Position numbers and translations under genes: made by a program. A DNA stretch of 5,389 nt from an uncultured Clostridia bacterium (GTDB lineage: Bacteria; Bacillota; Clostridia; Christensenellales; UBA1242): assembly GCA_946610635.1 (NCBI GenBank), contig CAMOCI010000056.1:1-5389 (forward strand), in the 5' to 3' direction. Shown piece after piece: positions 1-5,389 of this stretch; the stretch's first letter is position 1, and each line of letters begins with the position of its first letter. Below the pieces are notes generated by a model, which was given only the letters and a program-made list of their open reading frames with translations, did not search any database and had not been told where the DNA came from.

Positions 1-528
1 TAATATTGTACAACCAGCACCTGTAACAGTCCACTGACTAACTGGTGGACGCTGATTACCAAGTTCTAATGGTGACCTGTATTGTCTTTCGGCAGTTGCA
101 AAGTGACTTACTGTTGCGCAAATTGTTTTTTTAGCATATCCACCATCAATTAATGCTGCACCGATGGCTAAACTCTCACACATAGTGCTACAAGCACCAT
201 ACAAGCCAATAAATGGCGTTTCAAAGTGTCTTGCACTAAAACTTGAAGAAATTATTTGGTTTAACAAATCTCCGCCTATAATAAAATCTATGTCGGATAA
301 ATCTACATGCTTTTTGTTAAGTGCACCTAAAATTGTTCTTTCTAAAATTTCTCTTTCGGCAAGTTCATAAGATTTTTGTCCACACAGATCATCATTTAAT
401 ATACAATCAAAATAATTTTTAAAAGGTCCTTGCCCTTCTTTTTTGCCAACCATAGAAAAAGTACTTTCAATTCTTGGTTTATTTTTAAATACTATTGTAC
501 TTTTTCCTAATCTATTACTCTCTTTCAT
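1..528 (-). CDS. spoVAD: SpoVAD, stage V sporulation protein AD (N-terminal part, cut by window edge)
   Basis: SpoVAD is part of the SpoVA complex in the forespore inner membrane and takes part in dipicolinic acid (DPA) uptake into the spore; it has a thiolase/ketosynthase-like fold and is known to bind DPA. The first 176 residues are present and the frame runs off the left edge. Seen directly: AGD-like 'GGDLLNQ' around residue 85-91, the strongly conserved 'GACST' with Cys113, 'ALIDGGYAKK' at 125-134, 'SHFATAERQYR' at 141-151 and 'TVTGAG' near the end, all lining up with the remembered Bacillus subtilis protein. The start is ATG at 526-528, but its GGAG (532-535) is only 3 bases away; an in-frame TTG at 536-538, preceded by AAAAGG with a 5-base gap, would add three residues. 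It lies 65 bp downstream of spoVAC and is probably co-transcribed with it; spoVAE would be expected next. Identification is very secure; the exact start is not. Confidence 0.95.
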   Translation of the reverse strand, partial: MKESNRLGKSTIVFKNKPRIESTFSMVGKKEGQGPFKNYFDCILNDDLCGQKSYELAEREILERTILGALNKKHVDLSDIDFIIGGDLLNQIISSSFSARHFETPFIGLYGACSTMCESLAIGAALIDGGYAKKTICATVSHFATAERQYRSPLELGNQRPPVSQWTVTGAGCTIL

Positions 529-531
529 ACT

Positions 532-545
532 CTCCAATTTAACCT
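532..545 (-). promoter_or_regulatory. Competing ribosome-binding sites at the spoVAD start
   Basis: Read on the minus strand, GGAG (535-532) sits 3 bases before the ATG at 528, which is tight. AAAAGG just upstream sits 5 bases before an in-frame TTG at 538. The two possibilities differ by three residues. Either is plausible, and the sequence alone does not settle the start. Confidence 0.4.
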
Positions 546-593
546 TTTATTAAAAATGTTTAAAACTATAAAACTAACTATTATTCTATATTT

Positions 594-1040
594 TTAAATA
601 AACAGATATATCAAACCAACCAAAATACTTGAAACTATTGCTGATACAATTACAGGACCAGCTATAAGAAACATTTTTGCACAAGTACCAAAAATAATAC
701 CTTCTCTTTTAAATTCCATTGCACTTGAACAGATGCTATTTGCAAAACCTGTAATAGGTACTATTGTGCCAGCACCGGCAAATCTTGCAATATCATCAAA
801 TACGCCTATTCCTGTTAAAACACAAGTTATAAAAATTATAACAACCAAAGTCCATGCGCCAAGTTCTGCTTCTGTCATTGCTGGGAACCAAACCGAAAGT
901 GTATCGTTAATTGCTTGCCCAAAACAACAAATTAATCCGCCAATTAAAAAAGCATATAATAGTGATGGCCAAGATTCACTCTTTGGCGATTTAGATGATA
1001 CATAAGCTAAATATTTTTTGTTTCTTTCTTCTTTATCCAT
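594..1040 (-). CDS. spoVAC: SpoVAC, stage V sporulation protein AC (membrane channel component)
   Basis: SpoVAC is a small integral membrane protein of the SpoVA DPA transport complex; in Bacillus it is reported to act as a mechanosensitive channel during germination. From this start the product is 148 residues, close to the usual family length. Hydrophobic segments lie at about 25-46, 62-80, 113-133 and 134-148. The hallmark loop 'RFAGAGTIVPITGFANS' (86-102) and 'GVFDDIA' (79-85) are intact, followed by the 'KREGIIFG' stretch. I chose the ATG at 1038-1040 because MDKEERNKKYLAYV matches the length of the family N-terminus. An in-frame ATG at 1074-1076 would add 12 residues (MYYLTICGKHCF) that do not look like the family. 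Neither start has a convincing Shine-Dalgarno sequence, which is odd next to its neighbours. It is separated from sigF by a gene on the opposite strand, so it must have its own promoter, which I could not identify. Confidence 0.93.
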   Translation of the reverse strand: MDKEERNKKYLAYVSSKSPKSESWPSLLYAFLIGGLICCFGQAINDTLSVWFPAMTEAELGAWTLVVIIFITCVLTGIGVFDDIARFAGAGTIVPITGFANSICSSAMEFKREGIIFGTCAKMFLIAGPVIVSAIVSSILVGLIYLFI

Positions 1041-1060
1041 AAAACAATGTTTACCACATA

Positions 1061-1090
1061 TTGTCAAATAATACATTAAAATATTATTTT
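1061..1090 (+). promoter_or_regulatory. Weak candidate promoter for the lipoprotein gene
   Basis: TTGTCA at 1061-1066 matches five of six bases of a sigma-A -35 box. TATTTT at 1085-1090, 18 bp downstream, matches four of six of a -10 box. Transcription would begin roughly 50 bases before the start codon. The stretch is so AT-rich that chance matches are expected, and I found no clear sigma-E, -F, -G or -K motif. It lies in the short region between the diverging spoVAC and lipoprotein genes, where the spoVAC promoter must also lie. Confidence 0.2.
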
Positions 1091-1146
1091 ATTAAGTAAA
1101 TATTTTTAATAATTTTGAGCAAACTAACAATGACTTTGGAGGATAT

Positions 1147-3534
1147 ATGAAATTTAAAAAAATATTTGTTTTAATAATTACAATAATTCTTGCAACTTGT
1201 TTAGTTGGTTGTGAAAATCAAAACACAGAAAAAGCAGTTGCAAATAATTTAAGCAAAAGTGCAGACAAACTATCTTCTGTTGTGCAAAATTTAGAAGAAG
1301 TTGAAAATAGCGATATTATTATAGAAGAATTGTCACCTATAAGTGAAAATTATAGTGCAAATCAGACATCAAATAGGTATACTGCACAAAACTCATCAAA
1401 TAAGTATAATTTTGGCAAACATATTTTAAGTGCTATGGAATTTAATTTGGATGCAAAGCCAAAACAAAGCTCTAACGCTAAATATGTTAATGGTGAAAAA
1501 ATTACTTTAAACGAACCATCAGCAGAAGAAAACAATGCAAATGATAACAGCATAATTTGCGAAGATGGTAAATGCTATAATAACGAAAATTGTAAAGACG
1601 GCACATGTTACAATAAAGATATTAATGTCAAAGATATAAAAGAAATTAATGTTAATAAAAAGAATAATAATGAGAGTGAAAATACAACAAATAAAAACAA
1701 AACTCAACGATTAAATAGTTATAATAATAAAAAATCTTTAAATAATACTGTAAAAAAGCAGAATTTAAGCAAAAATATCAATAAAAATAATACAAATAGA
1801 AATATAAACAAAGAAAATCTAAAGAAAACAATTAATAACTCTAAAAGTACTCAAAAAAATTCGATAAAAAATAGTGTTTCAAAAAAAGTCGAGACAAAAA
1901 ATAATACTTTAAACAAAAGTATTAAAAATTCATCAAAAAAGAATGAAAACACCAAAAATAGTACCAGTACCAACCAATCTAACAAAAACTACTCTATTAA
2001 TCAAAATAATAACAAAAGTTTTAACACTAATAATAATACAAACAACAAAACGTACAAGCCAAAATATATAAATGAACTAAGCGAAAATATTAACAGGGAT
2101 CACTTGGATAAATACTTGCAAAAAATCGAAAATGTATATAATGCTTGTGCAGATTGTATTTGTTGCAATGAACAATGCAAAATCGAACAATCAAAACTAG
2201 AACAAAACTTAAAAGATTGCAAAGTATATAGCACTAAACTAAAAGATGGAACGATTACTCTATCACAAGAAGAAATTAGCCAATGTAATAATTGTTTAAA
2301 TAGTTTATCTAATTGCATAGAAAGGTTAAAGTCGACAAAAGGCACTGTTAATTTAAAAAAAGCAGACATTGAAAAAATTAAAGATAATTTTGGAAGTAAC
2401 ACAATCAACTTGATAGAAAGTTACAATAAATTATCTCAAACATTAGAGTGCAGACTTCAATATTTAAAAGATTGTAATGCTAATTTAACTTGTATATTCG
2501 ATATTATCAATAAAACGAATGTAAATGTTGCAGAAGCAGAACAAAACAAGAGTGATGAAAGTGAAATATTAAAAAACGAAGAAATGCTTAAAGAAGAAGA
2601 AATTTTTAGCGAACAAAATAATTATAATGACACTATATTAAATAATAATTTACAAAGTGAAGAGTTAAAAAATCAAGCTGAAACAAATAGTAATTATAAT
2701 AATTCAAATAATTATAATATAAATAATCAAAATGTTTTACAAAATAACAGCTATTCAAAAAATATAGGTGTAGCAATGGCACCTGCTGCTAGTGAAACTT
2801 TAAATAATGATAATAATGACGAGAAACGCACAGCATATAATGAAGTTTATAATGAAAATGAAAAGCAAAATAATTTAAATTTAAGTCAAAACACAAATGA
2901 ACAAACAAATTTATTGCCAAAAAAAGATAATAGGACTATTAATATAGAATCAGAAAAAAATCCAGAAAAAACAAACAATAATATAACTGTTAATAATGAT
3001 AATTTTGATGCAAATAATCAAAGTAACAACAATAATATAGATACTTACAAAAAAAATGAAATTATTGAAAATGTGCAACAAGATACGATTGCAGAGCAAC
3101 CAAAACAAATTATCACACAAAAAACTGTACCTTTTGTAACAAACAGCACTCAAAATATACCACAACAACCTGTAAACAATTCATTAAACAATAATAATTA
3201 TGGTTACAACTATCCTTATGGCTACAACGGTGCAATTTTGCCTTATGGCGTAAATAATTTTCCTTATACTCCGCGCAACATTGATACTTATAGATATATA
3301 AATAAAAATATAGATACTTATAGACCAAATTATTCACCAGTACCAAATCAGAACAATTTAATTAATAATGTTGTTACCGAAGAGCCTGCAACTCACATTG
3401 TTATAGAAGAACACACTGAAAATAATAATAAAGAAAACGATTTGGAAAACACAGATGATACAAGTACAAACAAAAACGAAGATAAAAATAATATATCACA
3501 AAAGAATATACAAACTAGAATAACAAGAAATTAA
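1147..3534 (+). CDS. Large Asn-rich lipoprotein with a central Cys-rich domain, family unrecognised
   Basis: I do not recognise this 795-residue protein and assign no function. It starts at ATG 1147 behind a strong GGAGG (1138-1142, 4-base gap). Residues 1-22 form a lipoprotein signal: KFKK, a hydrophobic core, and lipobox LVGC with Cys22 as the lipidated residue, so it should be anchored on the outer face of the cytoplasmic membrane. Residues 23-135 are Ser/Asn/Glu-rich. Residues 138-156 hold two copies of CxDGxCYN. Residues 160-300 are Lys/Asn low complexity, about one third Asn. Residues 305-460 look helical and ordered and hold 12 of the 18 Cys (334, 337, 339, 340, 344, 358, 380, 383, 390, 434, 443, 449). 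Residues 461-680 are again Asn-rich. Residues 684-727 are Tyr/Gly/Asn-rich with two NIDTYR repeats, and the tail is acidic then basic. Overall Asn is about 22% by hand count; I saw no Trp. There is no LPXTG or C-terminal membrane anchor. The gene converges on sigF and diverges from spoVAC; a spore-envelope role is inference from location only. Confidence 0.9.
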   Translation: MKFKKIFVLIITIILATCLVGCENQNTEKAVANNLSKSADKLSSVVQNLEEVENSDIIIEELSPISENYSANQTSNRYTAQNSSNKYNFGKHILSAMEFNLDAKPKQSSNAKYVNGEKITLNEPSAEENNANDNSIICEDGKCYNNENCKDGTCYNKDINVKDIKEINVNKKNNNESENTTNKNKTQRLNSYNNKKSLNNTVKKQNLSKNINKNNTNRNINKENLKKTINNSKSTQKNSIKNSVSKKVETKNNTLNKSIKNSSKKNENTKNSTSTNQSNKNYSINQNNNKSFNTNNNTNNKTYKPKYINELSENINRDHLDKYLQKIENVYNACADCICCNEQCKIEQSKLEQNLKDCKVYSTKLKDGTITLSQEEISQCNNCLNSLSNCIERLKSTKGTVNLKKADIEKIKDNFGSNTINLIESYNKLSQTLECRLQYLKDCNANLTCIFDIINKTNVNVAEAEQNKSDESEILKNEEMLKEEEIFSEQNNYNDTILNNNLQSEELKNQAETNSNYNNSNNYNINNQNVLQNNSYSKNIGVAMAPAASETLNNDNNDEKRTAYNEVYNENEKQNNLNLSQNTNEQTNLLPKKDNRTINIESEKNPEKTNNNITVNNDNFDANNQSNNNNIDTYKKNEIIENVQQDTIAEQPKQIITQKTVPFVTNSTQNIPQQPVNNSLNNNNYGYNYPYGYNGAILPYGVNNFPYTPRNIDTYRYINKNIDTYRPNYSPVPNQNNLINNVVTEEPATHIVIEEHTENNNKENDLENTDDTSTNKNEDKNNISQKNIQTRITRN
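1558..1614 (+). repeat. Tandem CxDGxCYN motif within the lipoprotein
   Basis: Residues 138-145 read CEDGKCYN and residues 149-156 read CKDGTCYN, separated by NEN. These four Cys are isolated from the other Cys cluster by about 180 residues of Lys/Asn low complexity. The pattern could form small disulfide loops or bind a metal; neither can be decided from sequence. Confidence 0.75.
3277..3324 (+). repeat. Two NIDTYR repeats, 30 bp apart, in the lipoprotein tail
   Basis: Residues 711-716 and 721-726 are both NIDTYR (codons 3277-3294 and 3307-3324). A third related copy, NIDTYK, sits at residues 630-635 (from 3034). The copies are nearly the same at DNA level, differing mainly by ATT/ATA and AAC/AAT. 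They lie beside a Tyr/Gly-rich stretch (YGYNYPYGYNG, residues 685-695). This pattern in otherwise loose sequence suggests a conserved short motif, possibly for binding or oligomerisation. Confidence 0.7.
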
Positions 3535-3543
3535 TAAAAATTG

Positions 3544-3582
3544 CTTGCAATTAAACTTATAAGTTTGAAATGCAAGTTTTTT
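3544..3582 (+). terminator. Rho-independent terminator of the lipoprotein gene
   Basis: CTTGCA (3544-3549) pairs with TGCAAG (3571-3576). Inside it the self-complementary AAACTTATAAGTTT (3553-3566) gives a second stem, with a small internal loop between. A run of six T (3577-3582) follows at once. It begins 9 bases after the TAA stop at 3532-3534. A T-rich stretch on the other strand may let it work weakly both ways. Confidence 0.8.
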
Positions 3583-3654
3583 ATATATTTTTATAATAAA
3601 ATCAAAAATATACTATTATGATTATTTATTATTTCTTTCCTAGTTGAATTGCAT

Positions 3655-3688
3655 AAAAAAAGCACTTTTAATTAAAAGTGAATTTTTT
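3655..3688. terminator. Palindromic, probably bidirectional terminator between sigF and the lipoprotein gene
   Basis: CACTTTTAATTAAAAGTG (3663-3680) is a perfect 18-base palindrome. On the minus strand it is followed by C and seven T (3661-3655), which ends sigF 31 bases after its stop codon. On the plus strand it is followed by AA and six T (3683-3688), which would back up the first terminator. The 177-bp gap 3535-3711 thus holds two hairpins and no gene. Confidence 0.8.
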
Positions 3689-3711
3689 ATTTTTGTTTGT
3701 TAAGATATTAT

Positions 3712-4437
3712 CTAATACTTAAATTTGTTTTTTAATTTAGCCAAAATTTTATTTTCTAATCTACTAACTTGTACTTGGCTAACGTTTAAAATTTCTGCAA
3801 TTTCACTTTGTGTTTTATCTTCAAAATACCTAAGTGCAAGTAGCTGCTTATCTTTATCTGGCAATTCTTTAATTAAGTCTTTAAGTACTAAATTGTCAAT
3901 CATATTTTCAGTATGGTCAATATCTTCAATGCTCTCCATAATAGTTCTACTATGTGGATTTGTTTCATCCTGTTTATCATCTAACGATAAAAGTGATTTT
4001 CGGCTATCCATAGCATAAACAATTTCTTCTTCATCAACTTCAAATTGTTTTGCAAGCATACTAATTGTTGGTTCATTTCCATTTTGTTGTCTATATTTAT
4101 GAATAAACCTTTCTATCTGAATATTTAATGTTTTTAATGCTCTACTTACTTTTATTGAACCATCGTCGCGCAAAAAGCGCTTAACCTCGCCAGCAATCAT
4201 AGGCACAGCATAGGTAGAAAATTTAACTCCAAAACTTTCGTTAAAGTTGTTTATTGCTTTTACAAATCCTAAACTACCCAGTTGATAAAGGTCATCATAT
4301 TCAACGCCTTTATTTCTATAAATCTTTATTACACTTTTGATTAGCGGTGAGTTTTCGTTTACCAAAATACTTTTTGCGTTTTCGTCGCCATTTTGCGCTA
4401 GATGAACAAGCTTAATTGTTTCATCTTGCCCAAGCAT
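3712..4437 (-). CDS. sigF: Sigma-F, forespore RNA polymerase sigma factor
   Basis: Sigma-F directs early forespore transcription once released from SpoIIAB. The product is 241 residues from the chosen start, close to the roughly 250 usual in the family. Seen: region 2 with YDDLYQLGSLGF (47-58) and FSTYAVPMIAGEVKRF (73-88) followed by LRDDGSIKVSR (89-99); region 3 around 105-150; region 4.2 helix-turn-helix TQSEIAEILNVSQVQVSRLE (209-228). The sister sigma-G has similar motifs, but the position directly behind spoIIAA and spoIIAB settles sigma-F. I chose the ATG at 4435-4437 because GGTGAT lies 4 bases upstream. The ATG at 4441-4443 (two residues longer) is possible. An ATG at 4471-4473 would add 12 residues (MVKQILKWLVMK) that look like read-through of the spoIIAB end. 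The gene starts inside spoIIAB with a 17-base overlap, implying translational coupling that keeps sigma and anti-sigma in proportion. Confidence 0.95.
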   Translation of the reverse strand: MLGQDETIKLVHLAQNGDENAKSILVNENSPLIKSVIKIYRNKGVEYDDLYQLGSLGFVKAINNFNESFGVKFSTYAVPMIAGEVKRFLRDDGSIKVSRALKTLNIQIERFIHKYRQQNGNEPTISMLAKQFEVDEEEIVYAMDSRKSLLSLDDKQDETNPHSRTIMESIEDIDHTENMIDNLVLKDLIKELPDKDKQLLALRYFEDKTQSEIAEILNVSQVQVSRLENKILAKLKNKFKY

Positions 4438-4888
4438 TTTCATCACCAACCATTTGAGTATTTGCTTGACCAATATGCTTTGTCATGTGAACAGTAATGC
4501 CTGCACCTTTATTTCTTTCTAGCTTAAAACTATCCATAAAGCTCTCAATTACAGTAAATCCCATACCACTTCTATCTTCTTCGGGTTTTGTAGTAAAAAA
4601 TGGCTCAATTGCTTTTTCTAAATTATCAATACCAACACCGTAATCAGTTACAGAAATCAATATATCATGTTCCGACAATTTAACTTTTATAACAATATCT
4701 CCAACTTTGTCTGGATATGCGTGCACAACGCTATTTGTAACTGCTTCACTAACAGCTGTTTTAATTTCTGTAATTTCATCTATTGTTGGGTTTAACGGTA
4801 AACAAAATGCTGCAACGCTGCTTCTAACAAAACTTTCATTTTCGCTTAAAGATTTTACTGTCATTGTAAATTCATTTTTATATTTCAT
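4421..4888 (-). CDS. spoIIAB: SpoIIAB, anti-sigma-F factor and serine kinase
   Basis: SpoIIAB binds sigma-F and keeps it off RNA polymerase, and it phosphorylates SpoIIAA with ATP. The 155-residue product has the GHKL-type ATP-binding fold: N box EAVTNSVVHAY (48-58) with Glu48 and Asn52, G1 box DYGVGI (82-87), the lid segment FFTTKPEEDRSGMGF (97-111) holding the second glycine box, and a final ITVHMTKH strand. Arg22 in ESFVRSS corresponds to the Bacillus Arg20 known to matter for sigma and SpoIIAA contact. All residues expected for activity appear present. The C-terminus runs a few residues past the Bacillus protein (GQANTQMVGDENAWAR), in the stretch that carries the sigF ribosome-binding site and start. 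ATG 4888 is preceded by AAAAGGA about 10 bases upstream. It follows spoIIAA after an 18-bp gap in the same operon. Confidence 0.96.
   Translation of the reverse strand: MKYKNEFTMTVKSLSENESFVRSSVAAFCLPLNPTIDEITEIKTAVSEAVTNSVVHAYPDKVGDIVIKVKLSEHDILISVTDYGVGIDNLEKAIEPFFTTKPEEDRSGMGFTVIESFMDSFKLERNKGAGITVHMTKHIGQANTQMVGDENAWAR
4442..4447 (-). promoter_or_regulatory. Ribosome-binding site for sigF inside spoIIAB
   Basis: GGTGAT on the minus strand matches the 3' half of the AGGAGGTGATC Shine-Dalgarno consensus and sits 4 bases before the ATG at 4437. It lies within the last codons of spoIIAB, so ribosomes finishing spoIIAB could restart here. It favours the 4437 start over the longer alternatives. 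Confidence 0.5.
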
Positions 4889-4906
4889 TTTAATTTATTC
4901 CTTTTA

Positions 4907-5215
4907 TTAATTAATTTTTGGCATTATATTGTATAAGCCTGTCATTTTAAATATTTTTTCTGCATGTTTTGACGGATTGCAAATATATATTGGTATATGT
5001 CTTTCTTGCAGCCTCTTATATCGTCCAATTAATATACCAACACCTGTGCTGTCCATAAATTCTAGTTCTGATAAATCAATTATCACCTGATTAAATCCCT
5101 TTTGCGCAAACAAATCATCTAGCGTTGTTTTGCTATATAAAGCATTATGCTCGTCAAGTTCTCCACTCATGGTGATATACATTATGTTACTGTATATTCC
5201 GCTTCTAATTTCCAT
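4907..5215 (-). CDS. spoIIAA: SpoIIAA, anti-anti-sigma-F factor
   Basis: SpoIIAA is a STAS-domain protein. In its unphosphorylated form it attacks the SpoIIAB-sigma-F complex and frees sigma-F; SpoIIAB inactivates it by phosphorylation, and the SpoIIE phosphatase reverses this. The product is 102 residues, somewhat shorter than the 117 of Bacillus, mainly at the C-terminus. Seen: GELDEHNA (18-25), the core strand QVIIDLSELEFMDSTGVG (43-60) with Ser56 as the expected phosphorylation site (equivalent to Ser58 in Bacillus), and ILIGRYKRLQ (61-70), then a closing MTGLYNIM (91-98). The ATG at 5213-5215 has a strong AGGAGA (5221-5226) 5 bases upstream. It is the first gene of the spoIIAA-spoIIAB-sigF operon. 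Confidence 0.96.
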   Translation of the reverse strand: MEIRSGIYSNIMYITMSGELDEHNALYSKTTLDDLFAQKGFNQVIIDLSELEFMDSTGVGILIGRYKRLQERHIPIYICNPSKHAEKIFKMTGLYNIMPKIN

Positions 5216-5235
5216 GATTATCTCCTACAAACAAA

Positions 5236-5241
5236 ATTATA
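5236..5241 (-). promoter_or_regulatory. Candidate -10 box for the spoIIA operon
   Basis: On the minus strand TATGATATAAT ends with a perfect TATAAT at 5241-5236, about 20 bases before the spoIIAA start. The position 16-17 bases upstream falls in the terminator T tract, so there is no good -35 box; TTGTCA lies 22 bases away, which is too far. In Bacillus this operon is driven by sigma-H (AGGAnnT / GAAT), and I do not see that motif here. Confidence 0.3.
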
Positions 5242-5255
5242 TCATAGTGGCATGC

Positions 5256-5288
5256 AAAAAAAATGACAACATTTGTGTAATGTTGTCA
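5256..5288 (-). terminator. Rho-independent terminator upstream of the spoIIA operon
   Basis: TGACAACATT (5264-5273) and AATGTTGTCA (5279-5288) form a perfect 10-bp stem around a 5-base loop. On the minus strand the hairpin is followed directly by eight T (5263-5256). It would end a minus-strand transcript coming from beyond the right edge and insulate spoIIAA from it, leaving about 40 bp for the spoIIA promoter. Confidence 0.8.
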
Positions 5289-5339
5289 AAAATTGAAATA
5301 TTTACAAATTATTTAAATTCATTTTTAAATTAAAGTATT

Positions 5340-5387
5340 TTAATTTTTATTTAGCAAAATATCTAAAAATTTTTTTGATGCAAAAGT
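5340..5387 (-). other. Possible last codons of an upstream minus-strand gene
   Basis: A minus-strand frame open at the window edge reads TFASKKFLDILLNKN and stops at TAA 5340-5342, about 50 bases before the hairpin terminator. Another frame, YFCIKKIFRYFAK, stops at 5347-5349. The terminator implies that some gene ends nearby, but 15 residues are too few to choose the frame or name the product. The rest of 5289-5339 is AT-rich with nothing I can identify. Confidence 0.15.
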
Positions 5388-5389
5388 AG

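Noticed and set aside
733..1005. Plus-strand open frame of 90 codons
   Set aside because: It lies entirely antisense to spoVAC, has no ribosome-binding site and reads as a reflection of the conserved SpoVAC codons.
1035..1066. TTGACA on the minus strand as a spoVAC -35 box
   Set aside because: A -10 box at the proper distance would overlap the spoVAC start codon, leaving no leader for translation.
1038..1076. Sigma-G promoter TGTATT / CATTGTT for spoVAC
   Set aside because: The spacer is about 20 bases, too long, and the -10 box would touch the start codon.
1684..2055. Asn/Lys-rich tract as a microsatellite or CRISPR-like repeat
   Set aside because: The AAT/AAA-rich codons are irregular, with no fixed period, equal spacers or repeated unit; it is ordinary low-complexity coding sequence.
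2100..2408. Minus-strand open frame of 102 codons inside the lipoprotein gene
   Set aside because: It is antisense to the Cys-rich domain, with no ribosome-binding site; the plus-strand frame has a strong start, lipobox and terminator.
3400..3534. LPXTG-type sorting signal or C-terminal membrane anchor in the lipoprotein
   Set aside because: The tail is acidic then ends QTRITRN-like, with no LPXTG motif and no hydrophobic segment; anchoring is by the N-terminal lipid.
3725..4018. Plus-strand open frame opposite sigF
   Set aside because: It is antisense to the conserved sigma-F region 4, and no start signal is visible.
3712..4437. Sigma-G instead of sigma-F
   Set aside because: The sequence motifs are shared, but the gene sits directly behind and overlaps spoIIAB in the spoIIA operon, the fixed place of sigF.

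Overview
The window is very AT-rich and carries a sporulation locus. It points to an endospore-forming, low-GC Firmicute of the Clostridia type. Five minus-strand genes are recognisable by family: spoIIAA, spoIIAB and sigF (the forespore sigma-F switch), then spoVAC and a partial spoVAD (dipicolinic-acid uptake into the forespore). No species can be named from this sequence alone.

Layout from the right edge, in the direction of minus-strand transcription: (a) 5289-5389 is AT-rich and may hold the last codons of an upstream gene. A 10-bp-stem hairpin with an 8-T tract (5256-5288) closes that transcript. (b) spoIIAA (4907-5215), spoIIAB (4421-4888) and sigF (3712-4437) form a tight operon; spoIIAB and sigF overlap. 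It ends at a palindromic terminator (3655-3688). (c) A 2.4-kb gene on the opposite strand (1147-3534) converges on sigF. It encodes a 795-residue, Asn-rich, probably disordered lipoprotein with a central Cys-rich helical domain; I do not recognise the family. (d) spoVAC (594-1040) and spoVAD (1-528, cut by the window edge) follow on the minus strand, with a 65-bp gap between them.

How the genes work together: in the known pathway SpoIIAB holds sigma-F inactive and phosphorylates SpoIIAA. Dephosphorylated SpoIIAA then frees sigma-F in the forespore. The SpoVA proteins act later, moving dipicolinic acid into the spore core. In many Clostridia spoVAC-spoVAD-spoVAE follow sigF directly. Here the lipoprotein gene splits that arrangement in the opposite orientation, with terminators isolating it from sigF. 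This lipoprotein is the novel element of the window. Its location suggests, but does not prove, a role in the spore or at the sporulating cell surface.
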